A stretch of DNA of 12,968 nucleotides from CAYXEN01 sp964464035 (GTDB lineage: Bacteria > Krumholzibacteriota > Krumholzibacteriia > WVZY01). Positions 6,508 to 12,968 of the stretch are shown here, piece by piece. The stretch's first letter is position 1, and every line of letters starts with the position of its first letter. The stretch covers positions 1 through 12,968 of the forward strand of contig CAYXEN010000077.1 of NCBI GenBank assembly GCA_964464035.1, given 5' to 3'. The notes under the pieces were generated by a model, which saw only the letters and a program-made list of their open reading frames with translations, made no database searches and was not told the DNA's origin. The translations under genes were made by a program, and so were the position numbers.

Positions 6508-7893
6508 TCATTCTACGTGCTCCTTCTTTCTCTCCTTCTCGAGGCCGTATCTCTGGATCTTCCTGTAAAGCGTGGAAGCGTTGATGCCGAGAATCTGACT
6601 GGCCCTCTTCTTCTGCCAATTGGTGTCGTTCAGGACTTTGATGAGGTATTCCTTCTCGAGCTCCTCGAGTGTCACCTGCGTCCTGTCCATGATGAGATGG
6701 CTGCTGGATCTCTCCTGTCGTTTCAAGGCGTCCGGGAGCGCATCCACTCCTATCTCGGGCGATTCCTCCAGGATGACCGCCCTCTCGATCAGGTTCTCTA
6801 GCTCCCTCACGTTGCCGGGCCAGCTGTAGTTCATCAAGAGATCCATCGCTTCCTTCGAGATCGTCTTCTGCTTCTCGGGAGGCAGATTCTCGTTGAATTT
6901 CTTCAAGAAGTGGGCGACGAGGAGTGGGATGTCGTCCTTTCTCGCCCTCAGCGGAGGAAGGTGGATCGGGATCACATTCAATCGATAGAAGAGATCCGCC
7001 CGGAATCTCTCCTCCTTCACTGCTCTTTCCAGATCCGCGTTGGTTGCCGCTATCAACCTCACGTCGACCTTGATGGGGTTGGTACCTCCCACCGGGATTA
7101 TCTCCTTCTCCTGGAGAACCCGAAGAAGCTTTATCTGGATCGTCGGCGACGTCTCCCCCACCTCGTCGAGAAAGAACGTGCCCCCCTGGGCCACCTTGAA
7201 CAGCCCCTCCTTGTCCCTGATCGCGCCCGTGAAAGATCCCTTCACGTGGCCGAAGAGCTCGCTCTCCAGGAGGCTCTCCGGAAGGGCGCCGCAGTTGATG
7301 CTTACGAAAGGATTGTTGGCGTACTTCGAGCGAAAATGGATCGCTCGCGCTATCAACTCCTTGCCGGTGCCGCTCTCCCCGTATATAAGGATCGTGCTGT
7401 CCGTGTCGGCGACCTTGTCGATCATCTTGAACACCTTCATGATCTCTTCGCTCTTGCCGATGATCGTCCGGATGTCGCTGGACCTCTTCAATTGCCTTCG
7501 CATGAGGTTGTTCTCGACCCTGACCTTGCGCATGTCTATCGCGTTGCGCACGACCATCTTGATCTCTTCGTTCTTGGCGTGCTTGATCAGATAATGGAAC
7601 GCGCCTCGGTTCACCGCGTCTATCGCCGTCTTTTGTGACGCATAGGCGGTCATGATCACGACCGGGATCGAGGGATCGATCTTCTTGATCTCGGTGAGCA
7701 CCTCGATCCCGTCCATCCCCGACATCTTTATATCGGTGAGGACGACATCGAACCGCTCGCTCCTTATCCGCTCGAGAGCCTTCTTACCGTTGTTCACGGT
7801 AGTGATGCGGTAACCTTCCTTGCGAAGCATGATGGAAAGAAACTGGCACATGCTCCTTTCGTCGTCCACTATGAGTATCTTTTCACCTGCCAT
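6508..7893 (-). CDS. pilR: PilR, sigma-54-dependent NtrC-family response regulator
   Basis: This cytoplasmic transcription activator is the partner of PilS. It has 461 residues from the ATG at 7893. The receiver domain (1-120) has D10/D11, the phosphorylatable D54, T82 and K104, the same numbering as NtrC. The AAA+ domain has Walker A GESGTGKE (172-179), the sigma-54 contact loop GSFTGA (219-224), Walker B FFLDEV (240-245), the arginine-finger region FRADLFYRLN (297-306) and WPGNVREL (358-365). A Fis-type helix-turn-helix sits at about 427-447 (KKRASQILGINASTLYRKI). An in-frame TTG at 7929 would overlap pilS, so I prefer the ATG, which has GGGGGA upstream and a 25-base gap from pilS. Its likely targets are the two sigma-54 promoters in this window. 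K104 is followed by H rather than the usual P. Confidence 0.95.
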   Translation of the reverse strand: MAGEKILIVDDERSMCQFLSIMLRKEGYRITTVNNGKKALERIRSERFDVVLTDIKMSGMDGIEVLTEIKKIDPSIPVVIMTAYASQKTAIDAVNRGAFHYLIKHAKNEEIKMVVRNAIDMRKVRVENNLMRRQLKRSSDIRTIIGKSEEIMKVFKMIDKVADTDSTILIYGESGTGKELIARAIHFRSKYANNPFVSINCGALPESLLESELFGHVKGSFTGAIRDKEGLFKVAQGGTFFLDEVGETSPTIQIKLLRVLQEKEIIPVGGTNPIKVDVRLIAATNADLERAVKEERFRADLFYRLNVIPIHLPPLRARKDDIPLLVAHFLKKFNENLPPEKQKTISKEAMDLLMNYSWPGNVRELENLIERAVILEESPEIGVDALPDALKRQERSSSHLIMDRTQVTLEELEKEYLIKVLNDTNWQKKRASQILGINASTLYRKIQRYGLEKERKKEHVE

Positions 7894-7918
7894 CAAGTTC
7901 CCCCGTGTTGTTTGAGAG

Positions 7919-9604
7919 TTAGAATCCAACTGCGTCCAACTTGCCTTCTACATTCGCATCGACCGCTCCCGATACGGGCAGAACCAACGTGAACTCGGCC
8001 CCGCCGCCTTCGCGGTTGCGGAAAGTGAGAGTACCGCCGTGGGCTTCGATGATCTTGTTCGCTACGGCGAGACCCAGACCGGTTCCACCATCCTTGGTGG
8101 TGAAAAACGGCTCGAAGAGTCTCTCCATGGCTTCCTCCTCTATACCGGGCCCCTCGTCGGAAAAAGTTATTCTCACGTGTTTCTCTCCCTCGCACTTCGC
8201 CTCTACCCCCAATCTGCCGCCCTCCTCCATGGCCTCGCAGGCGTTGATCGCGAGATTGAGTAATACCTGTCTCAATTGTTCTTCATCGGCGTTTATCCAT
8301 ATCTCTTCCTCGGGGCAATCCAGCTCCAGAGTGACGTTATTCCTGAAGGAATTGCTGTTCTTGAGAAGCGTGAGCGTCTCCTCGAGAACTTTCCTCATGG
8401 ACAGCCTTCCCGCCGCCGGCGGCCTCATCCTGGCGAACTCGAGAAAGTCGCCTATGATCCGGTCCAGCCTGTCCGATTCCTTCATTATCAATTCCATGAG
8501 CCTCTTGTTCTCTCCGGTGAGATCGAGATCGTTGTAGAGCATCTCTATCGAGCCGCTTATCGAAGCGAGGGGATTTCTGATCTCATGGGCGATACCGGCG
8601 GAGAGCTCGCCGATCGCTGCGAGGCGGTCGGCTTTCCTGATGCGTTCCTGCATTCTCCGGACTTCCGTGAGATCCTGGAATACCGCGATCGCCCCTCTCT
8701 TCTCGTCGTTGTCGTCCCGAAGCAGGGAAATGCTTATTCCCAGCGGAATCATCCTGTGCCGCATGTTTTCCACCGTGATCTCGTGTCTGAATTTGGTCTT
8801 GCCCTTGATGAGGGCGGTTTCGACCTCGCGCACCAGCTCCGGCATCGTGGAAGACAGGGTTTCGTCCAGGTTCCGCAGGAGGATCTCGTCACGGCGAACG
8901 CCTAGGATCTCCTCCGCAGCCGGATTCACCGTTATGATCTTGCCCTCGGAATCTACGACGAGCACGCCGCTGCTCATGTGGTTCAATATGTTGTCCGTGT
9001 CGACCTTGAGTTGTTTCAACCTCGTCTCGGCGTGCTGCAACTGTATACCCTTGAGCCTCATCCTCTCGGACAGGTAACCCGCCACCGCCCCGACCAGCAG
9101 GAAGATGGAGACGTGGAGGTAACTCTGGAGAAAGCTCGCCTTGCTCCCGGAAACGAACCCGTCATTCGGGGGAACCAGGTAACCCTTGTTCGTCAATATC
9201 CCATACGAGACGTATGCCAGCGACGCCGCCAGCGCCGAGCCGAGACCGCCGGGAACCTGGAGCATGAGAGCCGCCGCTATGATGGTCAGATAGAAGATCA
9301 ACGAGAACTGGCTCGCCGTCCCCCCGCTGTAATGTACGATCGCCGTCTCCAGGACGATGTCGGTGAGGATGATGCCCCAGACGCCCGCCCTGGGATCGAC
9401 GTTCATCTTGCTCGCAAGATACAGCAATCCACCCGTCAAGTAGCAAACGCCGAACAGGACGTAGAGCGGCTTCACGGGAAAATTCTCGTGCGTGAGCTGC
9501 AGGATCATTATCCCGGCGCCGAATACGAGTGCCGCGATGATCATCCGCAGCACGATGAACCTTGAAATCACGCCGCTGTCGCGGCGGGGATCAATTCTTT
9601 TCAA
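7919..9604 (-). CDS. pilS: PilS, membrane sensor histidine kinase
   Basis: PilS is an inner-membrane kinase that phosphorylates PilR; in Pseudomonas it senses pilin level in the membrane. The protein has 561 residues. About six hydrophobic helices occupy residues 15-180, followed by a short coiled linker, a PAS domain at about 203-320, a HisKA domain with H340 in HEIRNPL, and an ATPase domain with the N box (N450, N454), DEGPGI (483-488) and GTGLGL (507-512). The first possible start is a TTG at 9604, because an in-frame stop (the pilC stop codon) lies two codons upstream. GGGAG seven bases before the TTG supports it. The gene lies between pilC and pilR, three bases after pilC, and is probably transcribed with pilBTC and pilR. 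Confidence 0.95.
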   Translation of the reverse strand: MKRIDPRRDSGVISRFIVLRMIIAALVFGAGIMILQLTHENFPVKPLYVLFGVCYLTGGLLYLASKMNVDPRAGVWGIILTDIVLETAIVHYSGGTASQFSLIFYLTIIAAALMLQVPGGLGSALAASLAYVSYGILTNKGYLVPPNDGFVSGSKASFLQSYLHVSIFLLVGAVAGYLSERMRLKGIQLQHAETRLKQLKVDTDNILNHMSSGVLVVDSEGKIITVNPAAEEILGVRRDEILLRNLDETLSSTMPELVREVETALIKGKTKFRHEITVENMRHRMIPLGISISLLRDDNDEKRGAIAVFQDLTEVRRMQERIRKADRLAAIGELSAGIAHEIRNPLASISGSIEMLYNDLDLTGENKRLMELIMKESDRLDRIIGDFLEFARMRPPAAGRLSMRKVLEETLTLLKNSNSFRNNVTLELDCPEEEIWINADEEQLRQVLLNLAINACEAMEEGGRLGVEAKCEGEKHVRITFSDEGPGIEEEAMERLFEPFFTTKDGGTGLGLAVANKIIEAHGGTLTFRNREGGGAEFTLVLPVSGAVDANVEGKLDAVGF

Positions 9605-9607
9605 TGC

Positions 9608-10819
9608 TTAGCTCCCGGCTATCACGTTGATCAATTTGAACATCGGCAGATACATCGAGATGAGCATTCCGCCGACTATCACGCCCATCACGACGATCAT
9701 CACCGGTTCTATGATGGATGTAAGCGATTCGACTGCCGTATCGACTTCGTCGTCGTAGAAGTTGGCTATCTTTTCGAGCATTTCATCCAGGGCTCCCGTT
9801 TCCTCGCCGACGCCGATCATCTGGACGACCATCGGGGGGAAGACGCCGCTCTCCTTGAGGGGACCGGCTATCGTGTTGCCCTGGCTTATGCTCTCGCGCG
9901 TTTCCATGATGGCGTCCTCTATCACCTTGTTTCCGGCGGTGCGGGCGGTGATGTCGAGACCGTTGAGGATGGGGACACCGCTCGAAACGAGAGTGCCGAG
10001 GGTGCGCGTGAACCTGGCCACGGCAGCCTTTCTGAGCACCATGCCCAGGACGGGGATCTTGAGCATCAACCTGTCGACCTTGGCCTTGCCCACCTCGCTC
10101 TTGTAGAAACGCCGGAAGAAAAAGATCGCCGCCGAGGTGCCGCCGATGAGCAAATACCACTCGTGCCGCAGAAAGTTGCTCAATCCCAATACGATCTTCG
10201 TGGGCAGCGGCAGCTCGCCGCCGAAATCCGAGAACATCCTGGCGAAGGTGGGGATGATGAATACGAGCATGAAGATGGTGGCTGCGATGGCTACGAAGAA
10301 GACCACCGCCGGGTACATGAGAGCGCTCTTCACCTTGCGGGTCAGAGCTTCGGCTTTCTCGAGATACAATGCCAACCGGTTGAGGATCTGATCCAGGATT
10401 CCGCCCGCCTCGCCGGCTTCCACCATGTTCACGTAGAGGCGGCTGAAGACCTTGTGTTTGCTCAACGCCTCGCCCAGGGTGGCCCCGCCCTCCACGTCCA
10501 CCATGACGGTGGAGATGATCTTCTTGAAGTAAGGCTTGTCCATCTGGGCGGACAGGATGTCGAGACACTGCACCATGGGAAGCCCCGCGTTGATCATCGT
10601 GGCGAACTGGCGGGTGAAGATGCCCATGTCCTTGACGGTGATTTTCTTGCGTCCCGGCAGGGAGAAGGAGAATTGCTTGGACTTCTCCTTGAGGGAAGTG
10701 ACGATGATCTTTCTCTTCCTCAGGTAATTTATCAGTTCCTGCTTGTCCTCGGTGACGTATTCGCCGGACAGTATCTCACCGCTCGGACTTCTTCCCTTCC
10801 ATACGTAGGTCGTAGCCAT
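9608..10819 (-). CDS. pilC: PilC, T4P inner-membrane platform protein
   Basis: PilC is the polytopic inner-membrane platform that couples PilB/PilT motor rotation to pilin insertion and removal. It has 403 residues, the usual length. Two repeated T2SF (GspF/PilC) domains are visible, at about 65-190 and 268-392. Both begin with a similar pattern (FTRQFATMINAGLPMVQCLD at 68-87, and FTRTLGTLVSSGVPILNGLD at 270-289). Hydrophobic segments lie at about 170-190, 221-236 and 374-394. The ATG at 10819 has AAGGGGG seven bases upstream. A longer form starting at 10855 would overlap pilT and adds a non-family extension. It sits 29 bases after pilT and its TAA is three bases before pilS. Confidence 0.96.
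   Translation of the reverse strand: MATTYVWKGRSPSGEILSGEYVTEDKQELINYLRKRKIIVTSLKEKSKQFSFSLPGRKKITVKDMGIFTRQFATMINAGLPMVQCLDILSAQMDKPYFKKIISTVMVDVEGGATLGEALSKHKVFSRLYVNMVEAGEAGGILDQILNRLALYLEKAEALTRKVKSALMYPAVVFFVAIAATIFMLVFIIPTFARMFSDFGGELPLPTKIVLGLSNFLRHEWYLLIGGTSAAIFFFRRFYKSEVGKAKVDRLMLKIPVLGMVLRKAAVARFTRTLGTLVSSGVPILNGLDITARTAGNKVIEDAIMETRESISQGNTIAGPLKESGVFPPMVVQMIGVGEETGALDEMLEKIANFYDDEVDTAVESLTSIIEPVMIVVMGVIVGGMLISMYLPMFKLINVIAGS
9612..9616 (-). promoter_or_regulatory. Ribosome-binding site that fixes the pilS TTG start
   Basis: GGGAG on the minus strand lies within the last codons of pilC, seven bases before a TTG that is the first possible pilS start codon. Only GCA separates that TTG from the pilC stop TAA in the same frame. 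The next starts (GTG or ATG) lie well inside pilS and would cut into the first membrane helix. Confidence 0.65.
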
Positions 10820-10848
10820 GGTTTGCCCCCTTGAACGACTATTGCGAA

Positions 10849-11922
10849 TTACCAAGCTTCAACTTTTTCGCCTATCATGTTCATCAATTCATTCGGGTCA
10901 GAGCTTCGCCGCAGAGCCTCTTCCTTCGTAATGTCACGGTTGAGATAGGCGTTGAACAGAGCTTGATTCATCGTCTGCATACCGTGTTTCTGACCGGCCT
11001 GCATCATTCCGTAGATCTGGTGAATCTTGTCGTCCCGGATCGTGGCCCTGATGGCTGGAGTGCACACCATGACTTCGGCCACCATGACCCTGCCGCGCCC
11101 GTTCGCCCGCGGTATCAGCTGCTGGGCTATTACGCCCTCGAGGACGAACGCCAACTGGGCCCTGACCTGGCCCTGTTGTGAAGGCGGAAAAGTATCTACG
11201 ATGCGGTTTATCGATTCGAACGTGGAATTGGTGTGAAGAGTAGCGAGAGCCAGGTGCCCGGTCTCGGCTATCGTCAGAGCGGCGGCCATGGTCTCCAGAT
11301 CCCTCATCTCGCCGATGAGGATCACGTCCGGGTCCTGCCTGAGCACGTGCTTCAGAGCGGCCGCGAAGCTGTCGGTGTCGGCCCGCACTTCCCTCTGGTT
11401 GACGATGGATTTCTTGTGCTGGTGGATGTACTCGATGGGGTCCTCGATCGTGATTATGTGGCATCTCCTCTCGCGGTTGATCTTGTCTATTATGCTGGCC
11501 AGCGTAGTGGACTTGCCGCTTCCCGTTGGGCCGGTCACGAGGATCAAGCCTTTCTGCTTGTCGGCCAACTTCTCCACGATGGGGGGAAGACCGAGTTCCT
11601 TGAACGAGAGGATCTCGTAGGGAATCTGCCGAATCGCGAGACTCGTGACCCCGCGCTGGAGAAAGACGTTGGCTCTGAACCGGCTCAATCCCTTCACGCC
11701 GAAGGAGAAATCCAATTCGTGTTCCTTTTCGAAACGTTTCTGCTGTTCCTCGTTCAGTATGCTGTACGTGATCTTCAAGGTATCCTCAGGCGTGAGCACC
11801 TCGTAGTCTGTCCCCACTATCTCGCCGTCGATGCGGAATTGGGGGGGGACACCGGCTGTTATGTGCAGGTCGGAAGCCTTGCGATTTATCATTTCCTGAA
11901 GTAGCTCGCGCAGGTTGATCAT
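10849..11922 (-). CDS. pilT: PilT, T4P retraction ATPase
   Basis: PilT is a cytoplasmic hexameric ATPase that drives pilus retraction and twitching. It has 357 residues, a normal length. The N-terminal PAS-like domain opens with ASDLHITAGVPP (16-27). Then come Walker A GPTGSGKST (131-139), the Asp box TIEDPIEY (158-165), Walker B ILIGEMRD (201-208) and the His box TGHLALATLHTN (221-232). The retraction motif, canonically AIRNLIRE, appears here as AIRATIRD (290-297), followed by the PilT-like HQIYGMMQAG. The ATG at 11922 is 17 bases after the pilB stop. The ribosome site AAGGAGG overlaps that stop codon at a rather long spacing of about 12 bases. The lack of the zinc-binding cysteines seen in PilB separates it from the extension ATPase. 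Confidence 0.97.
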   Translation of the reverse strand: MINLRELLQEMINRKASDLHITAGVPPQFRIDGEIVGTDYEVLTPEDTLKITYSILNEEQQKRFEKEHELDFSFGVKGLSRFRANVFLQRGVTSLAIRQIPYEILSFKELGLPPIVEKLADKQKGLILVTGPTGSGKSTTLASIIDKINRERRCHIITIEDPIEYIHQHKKSIVNQREVRADTDSFAAALKHVLRQDPDVILIGEMRDLETMAAALTIAETGHLALATLHTNSTFESINRIVDTFPPSQQGQVRAQLAFVLEGVIAQQLIPRANGRGRVMVAEVMVCTPAIRATIRDDKIHQIYGMMQAGQKHGMQTMNQALFNAYLNRDITKEEALRRSSDPNELMNMIGEKVEAW

Positions 11923-11939
11923 GCGGTTGGATCGCCTCC

Positions 11940-12968
11940 TTAGTATTCGCTGGTCTCGCGCAACACCTCTTCGATCGAGGTGACGCCCCTTTTGAATTTC
12001 TCCAGTCCGTCCGTACGCAGGGTCAGCATGCCCTCCTTGATCGCCTGCTTCTTGATCTCGGCTGTGGACCGCCGTTCGATGATCATCTCCTTGATCGTCT
12101 GGCTGACCGGCATGACCTCATAGAGCCCTTGTCTTCCCGAGTAGCCCGTTTCATTGCAATGCACGCAACCCTTCGCCTCGAACAACGTAAGTTCGTCCGG
12201 GGATTCTTCGATCCCGAGTTCCTTGAGAGTCTCGGGGTGAAGCTTTATCTCCTGTTTGCATTTCAGGCACAGCCTCCGTACGAGTCGCTGGGCCACGATG
12301 AGGTTCACAGAGCTGGCAACGAGGAACGGTTCTATTCCCATATCGATCAATCTGTTGATCGTGCTTGCAGCGTCGTTGGTATGCAGGGTGCTGAGAACGA
12401 GGTGGCCGGTAAGAGCGGCCTTGGTGGCTATGGAAGCGGTTTCGAGATCCCGGATCTCACCGACCATGACGATGTTGGGATCTTGACGCAGGAAAGCTTT
12501 GAGGGCGGCCGCGAAAGTCAATCCTATCTCTTCATGGACGTTGACTTGGTTTATGCCATCGAGGTTGTATTCCACGGGATCCTCTGCCGTCATGATGTTG
12601 CAGTGGGGCTTGTTGATCCGGTTCAATGCACTGTACAAGGTCGTACTCTTGCCCGATCCCGTTGGACCCGTTACGAGAACCATGCCGTAAGGGCTCTCGA
12701 TGGCGTCCAGGAACCTCGCCAGCGATTGTTCCTCGAAGCCGAGCTTGGCGAGGTCGATCTGAAGATTGCTCTTGTCGAGGATTCGCATCACTACCTTCTC
12801 CCCGTAGATCGTGGGCAAGGTGCTGACACGGAGGTCTATCGGCCGATTCCCGATCCGTATCTTTATGCGGCCGTCCTGGGGAACCCTCTTCTCCGCAATA
12901 TCCAGTTCGGCCATGATCTTCAGCCTCGAGATTATCGCCCCTCTCATCTTGAACGGGGGTGACATCAT
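11940..12968 (-). CDS. pilB: PilB, T4P extension ATPase (5' end beyond window)
   Basis: PilB is a cytoplasmic GspE-family hexameric ATPase that powers pilus extension. The 342 visible residues are the C-terminal catalytic part. The reading frame is open at the right edge, so the ATG that happens to fall there is internal and about 200 residues are missing. Relative to the visible start, Walker A GPTGSGKST is at 101-109, the Asp box TAEDPVEY at 127-134, Walker B IVMVGEIRD at 166-174 and the His box TGHLVLSTLHTND at 187-199. Two zinc-binding CxxC pairs lie at C234/C237 and C268/C271, as in PilB and GspE. Directly followed by pilT and pilC, as in many pil clusters. GspE is the alternative, but pilT next door argues for PilB. 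Confidence 0.96.
   Translation of the reverse strand: MMSPPFKMRGAIISRLKIMAELDIAEKRVPQDGRIKIRIGNRPIDLRVSTLPTIYGEKVVMRILDKSNLQIDLAKLGFEEQSLARFLDAIESPYGMVLVTGPTGSGKSTTLYSALNRINKPHCNIMTAEDPVEYNLDGINQVNVHEEIGLTFAAALKAFLRQDPNIVMVGEIRDLETASIATKAALTGHLVLSTLHTNDAASTINRLIDMGIEPFLVASSVNLIVAQRLVRRLCLKCKQEIKLHPETLKELGIEESPDELTLFEAKGCVHCNETGYSGRQGLYEVMPVSQTIKEMIIERRSTAEIKKQAIKEGMLTLRTDGLEKFKRGVTSIEEVLRETSEY

Noticed and set aside
5825..6619. Extended pilA open frame beginning inside pilR
   Set aside because: The extra 121 residues overlap pilR and have no family similarity; the MRNKG leader, the ribosome site and the sigma-54 promoter fix the start at 6256.
1..12968. CRISPR array, insertion sequence, tRNA or rRNA genes
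   Set aside because: No regularly spaced repeats, transposase motifs, terminal inverted repeats or cloverleaf-like sequence were seen; the window is filled with pil genes.

Overview
This window is almost entirely a type IV pilus (T4P) assembly locus, and every gene I can support lies on the minus strand. Reading in the direction of transcription (right to left) the order is pilB (5' end missing), pilT, pilC, pilS, pilR, pilA, an ABC ATPase, an ABC permease, a membrane-anchored TPR-like protein of unknown function, pilD, a 336-bp intergenic region, pilM, pilN and pilO (3' end missing). The pilMNO set implies a diderm bacterium with a periplasm; pilP and the secretin pilQ would be expected just beyond the left edge. 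The order closely follows the Myxococcus xanthus pil cluster (pilB-T-C-S-R-A, then an ABC transporter, then pilD and pilM-N-O-P-Q). I therefore infer a myxobacterial/deltaproteobacterial-like or deep-branching diderm lineage, possibly a candidate phylum. I cannot name the organism from the sequence.

Layout and transcription: 12968-6508 holds pilB, pilT, pilC, pilS and pilR with gaps of 3 to 29 bases, so it is probably one operon coding for the extension motor, the retraction motor, the inner-membrane platform and the PilS-PilR two-component system. A 251-bp gap (6257-6507) then carries a textbook sigma-54 promoter for pilA. A stem-loop without a U-tract sits after pilA, followed by a tightly coupled unit (ATPase, permease, TPR protein, pilD; 5694-2459) with 8-base gaps or short overlaps. 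A second gap (2123-2458) carries another perfect GG-N10-GC sigma-54 promoter, for pilMNO. PilR is a sigma-54 activator, so the simplest model is that PilS-PilR drives both the pilin gene and the alignment-complex operon.

How the genes work together: PilD cleaves and methylates prepilin PilA. PilB and PilT drive pilus extension and retraction through PilC. PilM (cytoplasmic, actin-like fold), PilN and PilO link this motor to the outer-membrane secretin. PilS and PilR adjust transcription. The ABC transporter and the TPR protein sit between pilin and prepilin peptidase genes; a role in pilus biogenesis is likely from position but unproven.

The most interesting points are a shared dyad with a TTGCAAA core about 100-120 bases upstream of both sigma-54 promoters (a candidate PilR enhancer site), and the embedded ABC transporter plus uncharacterised TPR-like protein.
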